A DNA stretch of 64,000 nucleotides from Selaginella tamariscina (lineage: Eukaryota; Streptophyta; Lycopodiopsida; Selaginellales; Selaginellaceae). A model generated the notes under the pieces. The model saw only the letters and a list, made by a program, of their open reading frames with translations. It had not been told where the DNA came from and did no database searches. The stretch covers positions 1,593,422 through 1,657,421 of the forward strand of contig PUQB01000020.1 in NCBI GenBank assembly GCA_003024785.1. Direction: 5' to 3'. Positions 18,459-31,199 of this stretch are shown piece by piece. The position numbers and the translations under genes are program-made. Each line of letters opens with the position of its first letter. Position 1 is the stretch's first letter.

Positions 18459-21262
18459 TGATAATTTTTATTATGACTTAACCTTTTACTTTGAAGGTTA
18501 ATTGTTGATTATGTAACGAACCCTAGATGTAATGAGAAATTGCCCTGCTTAGTGCACTTAGGTGTTTAAGGGTAATTCGGCTGGTTGTCACTAGATATTT
18601 TGAGAAACTCTAGGCGAAGATAGAACTTACCTTCTAAAAAACTCTCCCTGGTTTGATGTTCAAGTTAGGTTTCCTAAAAAGGTATAGCTTGTCAAAAAGG
18701 AGGGTTGGCTTAAACCTAAGGTTGCCCTAACCCCACGCCCTAATACCCCCTAGGGTTAGGTTAGTAAGTTAGGTCATCTCATTTCATTAAGGGCTAGCAT
18801 TCCGTGCTAGCCACTTACTCATTTAGGAAAATAGATTGGGGGGGGGGGGGGGTTCCATTACATAAATAAGGTAGAGTATATATAGTGAGAGTTCTGGGTT
18901 CAAAAGAGAGCTTATTATTCTCTTATCAATGCAAGTTAAGCTTGTGTCATCAAGGCATAACTCTCCATTGTGCCACCCTAACTTCCACATGATAGGGGTA
19001 CATTCTACCCTTATCATTGATAAGATTTTGCCCTTGTGACTGGGTACGTCACGTCCAAGGAGTTAGTCAATTCTTTGGTTTGTCACCCCACTTGCAAGCC
19101 TGAAAAGGATTGCCCGAGTTCACATTCCGCAAGACTAGTGGATAAAGTCTTGCTTAGGCCACCTCATCCACGCCAAGTTAGGAACGATACTTGCAGCTCG
19201 GCTAGCCTACACATCTTGACTCACAAGGTGAGCCTTAACTGTGGACTTGGCCAACTAGGGGTGTGAGTTCCTAAAGAGGCAAGTTTCTAATACGGGTACT
19301 TTACCAAATATCGTGGGGGTTTCTAGAGAGGGATTCCAGAGTTGGCATCTAGAAAGCCGCCTTCATGGCACCATGCAAAAACTCTAACAATTGGTATTAG
19401 AGCAAGTTTTCTGTGGTCAGTAGGATTGCCTAAAGTCATAGGGTGTTTTAATATTTAGATAACTCTAAATTTCTAATTTACTCTATCACTTTGGATTGAC
19501 ATGTTTGTATTTTGCATAGAGTTTAATCATGTGAGTTATCAATCTTCAAAGAACACTTGCTGAGCAAGTGGCGTGAGATTTTAGGTATGTCTAAAGTCTT
19601 ATGTTGGTTCAAGCTGATGTTGTGGGTGTACAACCTATGCAAAGTGTTTCCAACTTCGTAATGGGAATATTCCAAGTATATTCTCCAAGTATTGAAATTA
19701 GGGTTCAATACGATGAGCAAGAAAAACAACTAGAGCCTAAGGTAAAGAGGGTTGTCACAAAGGTTCAAAATGAGGAATGGATGAAGCTGACCCAGGTCAA
19801 CCCCTTAGAGTTAGACAATGGCCTAGTTGGCAAGAATAATGATGGATGCCCTGAACAAACTTCGAGGGGATGTTTTAGAGTTGAACAATGAATCAATAAT
19901 GTTGCATTTGGATTCAAGCAACTACCATAGTACCATATGTTTTACAGCCAGACACACGGAAAAAGAAAGTAGAAGCATAATTCAGAGTCAGGTTCTTTTG
20001 AATCAGATTCTTCGATAGAAGAATATGGTGAAGGTCTTAGTAAGTTTAAGCTGGTCAAGCCTTCAGATTTTATGAGTTCAAAAGATTACAAAGTTTAGAT
20101 GACTAGTTGTATGATATGAAAAGTTAATTCGAGGTCGCTTCCATGAGAAAGACACAGAAAAGGTTGCATGATGAGAAAGACACAGAAAAGGTTGCATGTG
20201 CCAAGCAAGATTTGGTGGTGGATTGTTAAAGGTGAACGTGGATACCGAGACAACGGAAAGCGCATAAAAAGGAGATTAAAAAGCAGTACATGCCGGATGA
20301 CCTTGGATTGCAATTGCATGCTGACTTGGCACTTTGTAAATAAGGAATTCATGGAAGCCTGATGGACCATGTTTATTGGTTCGAAAGTGTATGGCATTTG
20401 ATGCCAAATATGACTGATGATGAAGCGCGAAGTTGCTTCATGGCTAGCTTGAATGAAAAGACTTGAAGGGAGATCCTAAGGTACCAGCCAACAAGCTATC
20501 GAGAATGTCAAGAGGTAGCACAAAAGGTTGCTTACAACATGTCGTTAAAAGACTTGTACAATAAAAGCGATAAACCAAAACTTAAACCGTGGAGTTATCC
20601 TTTAAAGTCTGGATGGAGAGGGTTCGATAAAAGACCTACATAATCACCATCAAATTGAAGTGCAAGTCCCTTTGTTAACAGTTCCAAATTTTCAAACACA
20701 TCAAAACCCACCAAATTGCAGAAACTGTTAGTTTACCACCACCTCAATAGGCCAAGGGCCCAACTCTGAAGTTTGTTCCTCCACAATCTACAAGCAAAGT
20801 CTCAAAGTGTTATATTGTAATAAATCTGGTCATTTTGCTAAAGATTGCCAGGCACCGTCATAACAATCGGGACATTTTAAGGCAATGGTAAAAGAGAAAG
20901 TTGTTGAACTTGAAATGCTTGAAAATCCAGAAGACGAATCAGAAAAGTAATGGTTGTGCTATACACAACCTGCCTTATTCATTATTCAAGACAAACTAAC
21001 CCTTTACTATATTTAATAGGAAGGATACGAAAGGACTGAGTTCAAATAATAATCAATACTAGAGCAACATACAACTTCATATCGACTAGTTTAGCTCGTT
21101 GATTGATTTTAGATATAACAAAGATGAGTAAAATAAAGATTAATTTTGATAAAGGTTTTAAAATATTAATAAATAGCAAGGGTAATTCCTGTCCAAATTA
21201 AAGGTTGGAAAGTTAAGCTCTACGGTTCGATTTTGTGTTGGGTATAGGGTAGTTTCATAAAC
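18459..21262 (+). mobile_element. Old gypsy element E/D, 5' half (LTR, gag, protease remnants)
   Basis: The 5' LTR is 18,459-19,389 (TGATAA...CTAACA), diverged from the LTRs of A and B but collinear with them, including a 14-base G run at 18,839-18,852. A primer-binding site resembling TGGTATTAGAGC follows at 19,392-19,403. Gag remnants run from about 19,560: the PMQSVSN, KLRGDVLE and ARSCFMASLNEKT blocks and a zinc-knuckle remnant near 20,810-20,850. A protease remnant lies at 21,040-21,130. Stops and shifts are abundant, so it is non-functional. Homology stops at about 21,262, exactly where the 3' half resumes at 34,712. I therefore read the two as one element split by a later 13.4-kb block. 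Confidence 0.7.
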
Positions 21263-22260
21263 ATATGCAAGTTGTAACTAAAATAAGAATATATGTTTGA
21301 AATAGAATATTCTATTTTGTAATTGACCTTTTAAAATTATAGCATTCATTGAACAAAAATTAATAACATTATAAAAGTAGAAGGTATTAAATTATATAAT
21401 ATTATATATTTAAGATTGTATGGGCCTAATATAAAAAGGAAAGCATAAGAGGTACATATAAAATATTGATGTTGTTATTAAATATTAATATTTAAATATA
21501 ACATTATTAATTAAAAAATTTGTACTAGTAATAATATATATATAATATACAAAATCCTATATAATATAGTCAATCTTCCATATCTTTTTATAAATTTATA
21601 TAGTTAAGTAAATAATTTGTACTATTATTAAAAAGTTTATAATAATATGAATAAAATATACGATATTTTATAATTTTGTAATTGCTTTAAGCTTCATAAA
21701 ACATACATTCTCTTGCAGTTTTGTTAATCGTGACTTATCAATGCTTCTTGACATCCACCCATATCAAATAAATTTAACATTTATAAAACATGCTGGGTCT
21801 TTTTAATTGGGAGACCATGTTTTCTCTAGGCATCCATTATATTTTTGCTCTCCTTCTCGTGTCGCCTTTTTTGTGGTTTAAACCATGCAACCTTAACCAT
21901 ACTATATTTTTATGATTACTTCAGGTGTGTCGATAATTTAACCCATCCAAATAGGCTGATTATATGACACATCTGAAGTAATGAGAACCATCATTAGTTT
22001 TGAAGATCCTTGTAGCAATCAAAGTATGTTTTAGGTTTTTGGTTTCTTTGTTCAACAAAGTGTGGGGTTTGCACTTCCACATCACTACTAACTTCTATGT
22101 CGTCTGTGCTCAATGATGTCATTTCAATCTCCTCTTGTCACCTTGATTTAGGCCAAAAAGGGTGTTGCAATTCTGTACTTGTGATAGTATGCCCTTATAA
22201 CTCTCAAACAATAATCTCCCAATAGTCGACTATATGCTTATATAGTTCTGAGTAACTAGT
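21263..22260. other. AT-rich spacer downstream of the DUF7869-type gene
   Basis: The left part (to about 21,720) is mostly A and T with no coding signal. The right part is of average composition and could hold the 3' UTR of the minus-strand gene ending at 22,268. I see no RNA gene or repeat. Confidence 0.5.
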
Positions 22261-22267
22261 TGCCTTA

Positions 22268-24893
22268 TCAGAATTCTTTGGCATCGATTTTTGAACCCAT
22301 GCCACATATTTTTATGCTATTAATAATAACCTCTTGTTCCTTGAGCTGGGCACTCAATGGAATAGGGTCTGGTTGTCCTTCTGGGAGAAGTGGCTTTCCA
22401 TCTTCTCCACTTTTGAAGAGCATTAAGCCCTCTTTCGGTAACCACTCCTGTTCTGATGGCCGTAACTTGTACTGCATAATAGGTATACCATATCTTATGG
22501 AGAAAAAAGAATTGTAGCGGCACAAGGTGACCAAACTAAAGAATCACTCCCCTCTTTTATATACTCCTTGAGAAATTTTTTGAAGTCTGGCACCTCAGTC
22601 ACAAGCAAAGCACAACTTTTTGGAGATGCAATTTTCAAAAAAGATTCATCATATGCGGTAAGGTAAGTGTACTTGTTCTTTTTGTAGAGTTGGAGACCTT
22701 GCTGAAGAACGCATCAATATCTTCATGAGTGTGACCAACCATAAGGAACTGAGCGTGATTGTCTCAAACACACCTTTGGCAACAAGCATTGGCAAGTATG
22801 CACATATCTAGAAAATAAAAGTAAGTATGAGCTTGAGAAACCCTTAAGTAAAATGATTTACCTATTTTTGTTCTTGCCTGCACAATTATCCATCTGTAAA
22901 AGCAAATGACGAAGAAGCTTATTTGATGTTGAGGACACATGTACATTATTTGAGCTAAATCCCTCCACTGAACCAAAACTCTCAACAAAACCATCTGTTT
23001 TTTGTGTAGGCTGCTGACAATGCCTCTCATATTCCCAAGTGAGCCTTAAGTGCATACATGTTCATGAGAGCATTATGTAAAGGTTGAAGGTGTTGTTTCT
23101 TCACTTTGAGATCACTAATAGGACTTGTTTGTGAGTGGGCTTCAAGGTTTCTGAAACACATGGCCAACGACCTAATAGTGAAATTGGAGTCGCTAGACCA
23201 ATATGGAAGTGAAAAGTGTCTATATGACTCACATGTCAATAAAATTGGAAGTTTCATGACATTTTTAAGGCACTTTGGTGTTGCAACGAGCTTTGGAATG
23301 CTGGTCTTTGAATGATCCATCTTGTCATGGATCAAGCACAGGTACTTTAATGGGCATGACATAGAAAGCATGCTGGTACAAGTACTCACAAGAGTGATGC
23401 TAATATTACTTGTTTTCCTCTCTTTACAAGGCTAATAATGCCCAATCTGATATAGGAGATGAGACTGCTTTATTTGAAGTTCAAATATTCAATTAACGAT
23501 CGGTGTGCATAGTACTGAGACAGGCAAGTTTGTTGTACAATCATGTGGGCCTTCCATCTTCTTTTGAATGGCAGTGATCTCCACCAAGGTTTTTGGATAA
23601 GCCTCTGCAGCCTTCAATTATGTACAAGTGTCACACTTGGAAAAGCTAGAGTGTTTTGCAATCTCCACATCCTTAAAATGAGTATTCCATATGTTGTTGA
23701 AGGTACTAGTGCAGATTGCTTAGAGCCCCATCAAATTAAGGCACTTGTTCACATGTTCACACAGCTTCAATTGAGTGTAGATTGAAGGCAAAACTTGAGA
23801 TTTTCCCTGACCCTTGCATTTGTGGTTCGGCATTTTGTGAGGCATCCTGTCTGCATTTGCTTCCACAAAAGCCTTGAGTATCTCTATGGCTGCCATAATG
23901 TGAGAGCGGGTTTTGACCAAGCAAATGTTTCCCATGTACTGAGGTTTGCACTCCATCTAGCCACTCATCCTTCGACAGTAGAACGTGGTCTTTGGGATCC
24001 CATATATATTGTACTAAGCTTTGAAGCAGATAGCCACCTTATTAAATACCATGGATGTACTTTGATAACATGTGTCCGAGGCCATTCCATCAATACACCT
24101 AGTTAGTGCAGCATATACAAACTCATGCCTTTGCTTTTGGGCAAGTATACGAAAGACATGTCTACATTGGGTAATTTCATTCCGGTCTGCCATCTGATAA
24201 CACTTCTTCTTGCAGCAGTCAATCATGGAAATGCTCGTAACACTTTTCGGAAGATGTAGGATCCATCTTCACCCTCTTGATCTGCAACCCATGAATGGCC
24301 TTTTTCTTACAATAGGACCAATGCAAGCAACTTCTTCAAATATGGGTTGTTCTTTCAGGTTGTTATTATTGAAATCCAACCTAGATTATGTTAAACCATC
24401 TTGCCGTCTTAATTCAGATGTTCGCCACCTCACGAGGGATCCAGGATGCAATGTGTCATTAGGTGAAACCTCTGTCACAACTACACCACGAAGTCGGCCC
24501 CTAGTTTCTCTTCTGACACTGCTTCTATTGGATTTATAGCTGTGATGATGCTTCTCCCAACCTCGATTTCATGAAGAAAGAGAATCACCTCATCCATCAC
24601 AACAGGCAAGTCATCATCTGGTGAACTCGTGCTAGTATTTGTTTGTGACTCTGCATATTCTGTGTCAGCCTTGACTTCATCCAAATTCCATAATACAGGA
24701 GAACCCTCCTCAAATTCCATTCCCGGAACCTCAACATACTTGTAAATGGTGTTCACCCATACGTACACACAAGATCCTTGGGCAATATTATGACATGATG
24801 CATTATCATCTTGAACTTCTACAGTTCCAGTGCCAACTATCTCGTTATTCCGAAGAAGACATACTTTATCTCCAGTATTAAAATAATTGTCCT
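22268..24893 (-). CDS. DUF7869-type, transposon-related protein gene (disrupted)
   Basis: Blocks in order on the minus strand: 24,893-24,481, an acidic N-terminal part starting after a tgcag acceptor (GDKVCLL...VGTGTV); 24,226-24,014, a Cys-rich CCKKKCY...RHEFVYAALTRC block; 23,956-23,720 with FVEANADRMPHKM; 23,389-23,060 with HDKMDHSKT and SLPYWSSDSNFTIRSLA; then LLLQMDNCAGKNKNR, a 54-bp intron (22,808-22,861), VGHTHEDIDAFF near 22,721-22,745, and a C-terminal MQYKLRPSEQEWLPKEG block. As I recall, this D-N-C / H-T-H-E-D-I-D pattern belongs to DUF7869 proteins, which expand like transposons. The function is unknown; an RNase H-like transposase-derived role is inference. At least two frameshifts are visible (near 22,745 and 22,500). 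Confidence 0.6.
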
Positions 24894-25040
24894 GCACATA
24901 AATAATTGTGTTATTTATGATATCTGTTTATACAATATTTCTAAGAAAATCTGAAACTGCGGTTGTTTAATAATATGCATGTGCAATAATACATAATTAT
25001 GTATAAGGATAATATCTCATGCTTGATTAATACAACTGAT

Positions 25041-25149
25041 GGGTGGGATTAATCCCACCCACAACTCCCTCCGATGAGGAACGGTGGGCGGGATTAATCC
25101 CGTCGCCGATTCCCTCTGGAAAGGAAAAATTGGCAGGATTAATCCCGCC
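25041..25149. repeat. Three palindromes in a 45-bp tandem array
   Basis: GGGTGGGATTAATCCCACCC (25,041-25,060), GGCGGGATTAATCCCGTC (25,087-25,104) and GGCAGGATTAATCCCGCC (25,132-25,149) share the core GGGATTAATCCC and have centres exactly 45 bp apart. On the minus strand the array could encode 15-residue repeats containing GINP. It lies just 5' of the DUF7869-type gene, next to the point where homology to copy 1 resumes. Confidence 0.85.
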
Positions 25150-25159
25150 GCCTGATCTT

Positions 25160-25700
25160 CCTCGCTTGAACCTCCATCCGATACACCGATAGTTGAGAGG
25201 GACGTATTTGACAATGTATGTTATCCAAACATCACAAGTCAAGCGGCACAGAGCATCGTCAACTTGATCAGGGGTCCTCACAATGATGCATTAGGGGGTC
25301 CGTCTTGAAGGAGTGTTACCTTTCGGGATACATGTGTGTTTGCGTTGAAAAGGATAATACCATGGTTGAGGACCTAAATAAGTGGATAGAGAGGTTCTCA
25401 ACTGACTACCCAATAAACCCATACAGGAGTATTGGGAAAGTTCCTCCCGAGAAGTGCGATAGCTCTGAAGATGAATCTGGTTCAATGTCGGAGTCTGAGG
25501 ACGATCTTCAATCAGATATTAGACCGGAAGCTATCTTGAGGAGTATAGAACATTCACATACTCTATTACCCATGGAAAACATCAACAAAAGATATGAAAG
25601 ATCATGAACGATCTACCAAGCGGTTTAGACCTTCTTCACCTTACTCAAAAGGTAATAGTGAAGAAGAATTGCTAATGAGTTCTTAGAGTGACAAATAGTT
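25160..25700 (+). pseudogene. Degraded methyltransferase-like gene (copy 2, 3' half)
   Basis: This is the duplicate of 925-1,470. The frame PNITSQAAQSIVNLIRG runs to a stop near 25,298. A one-step shift then gives LKECYLSGYMCVCVEKDN and an acidic tail (SEDESGSMSESEDD) to a stop near 25,605. Compared with the intact methyltransferase at 60,900-61,190, the helix, glycine-rich loop and acidic residue of the AdoMet site are in the same order, but the loop itself is reduced to GG. The 5' half seen in copy 1 (482-925) is absent. Confidence 0.45.
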
Positions 25701-26119
25701 GTAAATGAGTGTAACATAAGGCATTTTTGTATATTTCGTTTATATTTGTACAGAAAATAAATTCTCAAGGATTAATGAAGCTTTAGTTCAACATGAGTCA
25801 CACATTAACAAGGTAAATAATATACCTTGATAATTATAAGGCCAGCTAACTATCATTTTAAAAATGTAATGAAACATTTGAGAACATGGATTTTCAGCAT
25901 TGCCATGAGGTACGAGGGGTTTGGCAAAAAAAATTTTGTGCCACATGTCAGAATGACAGAGTTTATGCAGAAAATGGATAATAATGCAGCTCAAAACATC
26001 GTTACTATGGGGACCACTTTAGTTTTTTCATCACCTTTTTTATTGCCTTAAGTTCTTAAATCACTTTCTTCAGCGCCTACAATATTTGAATCTTGTAAGA
26101 ATGATATACAATTAAATGA

Positions 26120-26619
26120 TAAAGGGATAGGCAATGATATGTGTCAACAGATAAATGTGAAAGGGAGCAAACAAGTGAGTTGCAAAGCATTCAAGAGGCA
26201 TCGCTACCCCATGTTACCCATGGCCATATTGTGTTGTTGGATGTCAATTTGTGTTCGCTTCATTGACAAAGGCCCGAGGATAGAAAAAAAGAAATCAAAA
26301 AGGAGATTTCATTCCTTGTCATGGTAAATTTCGATATAATATCATTTTTCGTCTAGGGTTGGACCATCTCTTTCAAAAAGCTTAAGGAAATGAGTGCACT
26401 TGTGAGGATTTGATTGTGCATGCAGATTCACAATTGACATCGCTGCTGAATTTGCTTTAAGAAACATTGTAGTATTGCAGAAGAGGTGATTTGTAAAGAT
26501 TTGGATTTTTAACTAGCGAATATGTTATACTCTCAAATTTCATAAATAAGAAAGGAAAGCAAGCCATACTTCTTGAAGAATGAAGATTAATTGGGCTTCA
26601 TGGGGAGATCAATCAGTTA
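26120..26619 (+). pseudogene. FCP1/HAD phosphatase-like pseudogene (copy 2, 5' part)
   Basis: Homologous to 1,930-2,379. Here the catalytic strand reads HGHIVLLDVN, keeping the first Asp. Frameshifts break the remainder. The gene is cut at AGGAT (26,620-26,624) by element A and resumes at 33,908. Confidence 0.55.
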
Positions 26620-26624
26620 AGGAT

Positions 26625-27590
26625 TGTCATAGTTTTTACTATGACTCGACCCTTTACTTTGGGGTTTGACTGTTGTTACCTACCGAGTTGTGTGGCGAAC
26701 CCTAGTTGTAGTGAGAAACAGCCCCGCTTAGTGCACTTAGGTGTTTAGGGGTAGTCCGGCCGGCTGTCACTAGGTACCTCGAGAAACTCTAGGCGAAGGT
26801 AGTACTTACCCTCTAGAAAACTCTCCCCCAGTTTGACGTTACGTAGGTTTTCCGTTAAATATAGCTTGTCAAAAAGGGTTAGGGACACCCCTAGGGTTGA
26901 CCTAACCCAGCCCTAATACCCCCCCCCTAGGGGTTAGGTTTAGGGTTAGGTTAGGACAACCATTTTCTCTAAGGGCTGGCATTTCCGTGCCAGCCCACTT
27001 ACTCATTTAGGTAAACAGGGGGGGGGGGTCCGTCACATAAATAAGGTAGAGTATATGTAGTGAGGCTTCCTGGGTTCAAAAGAGAGCTCGTTAACCTCCT
27101 ACCGGTGCAAGCTAAGCTTGTGTCGTCAAGGTGCAACCCTCTGTTGTGCCGCCCAAACTTCCACACGACAGGGGTACAACCCACCCTAGGGTTAGACTAT
27201 CCTTATCGTTGGCAGGATCTTGCCTTTGAGACAAGGGCACGTCACTTCCAAGGAGTTAGCCAGATTCCTTGGTCCGAAAACCTGCTCGCAAGCTCAAAGG
27301 TATTGCCCGAGTTCACGTTCCGCAGAACTAGTGGTTGAGGCCTTGCTCCGGCCGCCTCAACCACGCCAAGCTAGGAACAACACCTATAACTCGGCTAGTC
27401 CGTGCATCCTGATTCACAAGGTGAGTCTCGTTCGTGGACTTGGTCAGTTAGGGTTTAGTTCCTAAGGGTTGGGTTCCTAATACGGGTTACTTTACCAGAT
27501 TCCGTGGGGTTTCCAGAGAGGGGATTCCAGGGTTGGCACCTGGCAAGCCGCCTTTGTGGCACCAGGTAAAAACTCTGACAATTGGTATCG
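26625..27590 (+). repeat. 5' LTR of element A
   Basis: 966 bp, TGTCATAG...CTCTGACA. It holds a hairpin GGGCTGGCA/TGCCAGCCC at about 26,966-26,997, a run of Gs at 27,018-27,027 and a TATA-like CATAAATAAGG at about 27,036-27,046, a plausible promoter set. Confidence 0.9.
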
Positions 27591-27592
27591 GA

Positions 27593-27604
27593 GCAAGTTC
27601 TCTG
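27593..27604 (+). other. Primer-binding site of element A
   Basis: TGGTATCGGAGC lies two bases after the 5' LTR. It differs by one base from TGGTATCAGAGC, the standard complement of the initiator tRNA-Met 3' end in plant retrotransposons. Confidence 0.85.
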
Positions 27605-27777
27605 CGGTCAGTAGGACTACCTTAAGTCATAGTGTTTCAATGTTTAGATAACTCTAAATTCTTGATCTACTCTATCGCTTTGGTTAACATGTCTGTATTC
27701 TGCGCAGAGAGTTTGATCCTGTGAGTTGTCAAACTTCGGAGAACACTTGCTCAGTGAGTCGGCGTGAGATTCTAGGT

Positions 27778-29675
27778 ATGTCCGAAAGTCTTATGCTAGT
27801 TCAAGCTGATGTGTGTGGGTGTACAACCTGTGCAGGGTGTTTCCAACTTAACATTGGGAATATTCCGAGCATATTCTCCGAGTGTTGAAACTAGGGTTCA
27901 ATACGATGAGCAAAGAAAGCAACCGGAGCCTGAGGCAGAGAGGGCTGTCGCAGAGGCTCAAAATGAGGAGATGGATGAAGCTGATCCAGGTCGACCCCCT
28001 AGGGCTAGGCAGCGACCTGGTTGGCGTGAAATAATGATGGATGCCCTAAACGAACTTCGAGGGGATGTCTTGGGTTGAATGACAGAATCGATAATGTTGC
28101 CGTTCGGATTCCAACGAATACGGCAGTGCCAGACGTTCCGCAACCAGACACACGGAAAAAGAAGAAGAAGCATGACTCAGAGTCAGGTTCCTCTGAATCA
28201 GATTCTTCGACGGAAGTAGTGGTGGAGGTCCCAGTAAATTCAAACCGGTAAAGCCTTCGAATTTCATGGGTTCAAAGGATTACAAGGTTTTGGATGACTG
28301 GTTGTATGATATGGAAAGCTATTTCGAGGCTGCTTCCGTGAGAAAGACAGAAAAGGTTGCATGTGCCAAGCAGTTTCTTAAAGAAGAAGCTAAGACTTGG
28401 TGGCGAATTGTTGAAGGTGAACGTGGATACCGAAACAGCTGGAAGCACATGAAAAAGGAGATCAAAAAGCAGTATATGCCGGATGATCTCGGTTTGCGAT
28501 TGCGTGCTGACCTGGCACTTTGTCAACAGGGAGTTCGGGGAAGTCCTATGGACCACGTTTATCGATTCGAAAGTGTACGGCGATTGGTGCCAAATATGAG
28601 CGATGATGAAGCTCGAAGTTGCTTCATGGCTAGCTTGAATGAGAAAACGCGAAGGGAGATCTTAAGGTACAAGCCCACAAGCTATCGGGAATGTCAAGAG
28701 GCAGCTCAAAAGGTTGCTTATGGCATGTCGTTAGAAGACTTGTACAAAGGGGAGGAAGCAAAACCTAAACCAAGGAGGTTTCCTCCAAAGTCTGGGTTCA
28801 GAAGGTTTGATAGGCGACCAGATCAATCGCCATCAATTCGAAGTGCAAGTCCCTTTGTTGGCAGTTCCAAGTTTTCGGACACATCAAGACCCACCGGATT
28901 TCGGAAACCATTGGCGTTACCACCTCCTCAGCAGAAAGGATCGGCTCCAAAGTCTGCTCCCCCGCGTTCCGCAGGCGGGGTCGTGAAATGTTATAATTGT
29001 AACAAGCCTGGTCATTTTGCTAAAGAGTGTCCGGCACCCTCACAACAATCAGGACATTTCAAGGCGATGGTAGAAGAGGAAGTTGCTGAACCAGAAACGC
29101 TTGAAGATCCGGAAGATGAGTCAGAAGAGGTAATGTTGTGCCAGACACAACCTGCCTTATTCGCTATTCAAGACAAAACTGACCCTTTGCTATATTTGAC
29201 AGGAAGGATACGAGGGGACCGAGTCCGAATGATGATCGATACTGGAGCAACATACAACTTCATATCGACTAGTCTAGCTCGTCGATTGAATTTGGATGTA
29301 ATAAAGATGTGTGAAATAAAGATCAATTTTGGCAAAGGTTCTCAAAATACTAATAATATAGCAAGGGCAGTTCCTGTCCAAATCAAAGATTGGAAGGCTA
29401 AGCTAGACTTAGTTGTCTTGAATATGACGGGGTTTGACTTTGTTTTGGGTATGGAATGGTTCCATAAACATGTAATCGAAATGAGGGGTTCCGGAGATAA
29501 TCGAATCACGCTTGCAGCAGATAAAGAAGCCATTAGAAAACACGCTCAAATGGAAACGCTAACTGATAAGGATTGGAATCCTATGTTCCTTACCTTAACT
29601 CAGTTGCGTAAGCAGTTAGACATCGGGAACGTGTGTTTCTTGCAATGGTTTTGGATACTGGTGAAGTCAAAATAG
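27778..29675 (+). CDS. Element A gag and aspartic protease (frameshifted)
   Basis: The first ATG after the leader is at 27,778. Gag can be followed through frame changes near 27,812, 28,075 and 28,235, then an open stretch of 469 codons from 28,266. That stretch contains the Retrotrans_gag core (LDDWLYDMESYF, KTWWRIVEGERGY, about 28,290-28,650), a basic Pro/Ser-rich linker and a CCHC zinc knuckle CYNCNKPGHFAKEC (about 28,988-29,030) that binds RNA. The retropepsin motif MIDTGATYNFIS follows at about 29,230-29,268. Near 29,540 a one-base shift diverts the frame to an early stop at 29,675. Confidence 0.85.
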
Positions 29676-29732
29676 GAGATGGTCAAGAATCTGTTCCGAA
29701 CCTATTTTGGAAGTCTTGAACATGTTTAGGAT

Positions 29733-31060
29733 GTGTTACCAGAAGATTTGCCGCCTGAGTTACCTCCACGTCGAGCTGTGGACCACAGAATAGAGGTTTT
29801 GCCAGGTTCGTCTCCACCGGCAAGAGCCCCATATCGGTTGAATCCTCAAGAGTTAGTAGAATTGAAGAGACAGCTGACAGAATTGATGGTCGAGGACACA
29901 TTCGACCTAGTCGATCCATATGGTGCACCTATCTTGTTGTAATGAAAAAGGATGGTACGATGCGAATGTGTGTGGACTATCGAGCGCTGAACGCGATAAC
30001 TATCAAAAATAAGTATCCTCTTCCACGAGTGGACGACTTATTTGATAGGCTATCAAAAGCAAAGTATTTTTCAAGAATAGACTTGAGATCGGGGTACCAT
30101 CAGATTCGGGTAGCAGAGAATGACATTGAGAAGACCGCTTTTCGAACGCGTTATGGATCATTTGAGTTTCTAGTCTTGCCATTCGGGTTGTGCAATGCTC
30201 CAGCAACTTTTTGCACAATGATGGATGATGTGTTTAGAGACTATCTAGACGAGTTCGTGGTGGTATATTGATGACATTCTGATTTTCAGTTCGACAATTG
30301 GAACATGTGGAACACTTAGAAAAAGTGTTTCAGAGGTTGAGAGAGAACCAGTTGTATGCTAAAGAAAGCAAGTGCGCATTTGGTCAAACCAAGATAGATT
30401 TCTTGGGACACTTGATCTCAGGTGGGGAGGTTGCCATGGACCCAAAGAAAATTCAAGCTATTACTGAGTGGATGACTTAAAAGACGTGCATGAAGTTAGA
30501 TCATTTCTTGGTCTGACAGGGTATTACCGAAGATTCATAAAGGGTTACTCGGAAATAGCGGCCCCATTGACAGATCTTACGAAAAAACATTCCATGGCAT
30601 TGGACTCCAGAGTGCCAACGTGCGTTCGTCAAACTCAAAGAGGCTATCTCTTCTGAGCCAGTTTTGCAGTTGCCCATCTTTGAAGATCCCTTTGAAGTAG
30701 AATGTGACGCTTCCGACTTTGCAATTGGTGGTGTATTGCAACAGAAAGGACATCCAGTGTCCTTTTTCTCGAAGAAGTTAGATGCCGCGCAAACTCGATG
30801 GCCTACTCACGAAAAGGAGATGTATGCTATTGTTGCTTCCTTGGAGTATTGGCGTCATTATCTTCCAAGTCATGGCACTGTGGTTTGGACAATAGTGTAA
30901 CTCTAAGGTATTTTGAAACGCAGCCGAAGCTATCGCCGAAGTATGCTAGATGGCAGCAGAAGTTGGCACGATTTCAGCCTGAAATCAAACATAAGCGGGA
31001 AAGGACAATGTGGTAGCTGATGCACTCAGTAGAAAGGGTCATCTTCGATTATGTCAGCAC
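29733..31060 (+). CDS. Element A reverse transcriptase and RNase H (frameshifted)
   Basis: Typical Ty3/gypsy [31 protein letters not shown] and [15 protein letters not shown] at 29,960-30,210. The YIDD catalytic box near 30,262 is split by a shift. FLGHLISG follows at about 30,400 and [16 protein letters not shown] near 30,500. RNase H begins with [14 protein letters not shown] near 30,700, with [19 protein letters not shown] at about 30,810-30,870. At least five frame changes (near 29,890, 29,940, 30,270, 30,477 and 30,585) prevent a single product as written. Confidence 0.85.
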
Positions 31061-31199
31061 CCGTGTCAACTTTGGTGGATGAATTTGTGACGGCGTATCC
31101 TCAGGACAAGTTTGCTAAGGAGGCTTTGAGCCTGGTGGCAAAGAGGAAACAAGTTCATCATTACGAAGAGATGGTAATATTCCAGCAGGAATAGAAAGT

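Noticed and set aside
23106-23315. Plus-strand 69-codon frame in the DUF7869 region
   Set aside because: The minus strand carries the conserved blocks; this frame is the shadow.
26935-26955. Telomere-like gttagg/ccctaa repeats
   Set aside because: They are part of every LTR copy of this gypsy family and are only a few units long, so not an interstitial telomere.
28272-28556. 94-codon minus-strand frame inside element A gag
   Set aside because: It mirrors the conserved plus-strand gag domain and recurs only as the shadow of gag in element B.
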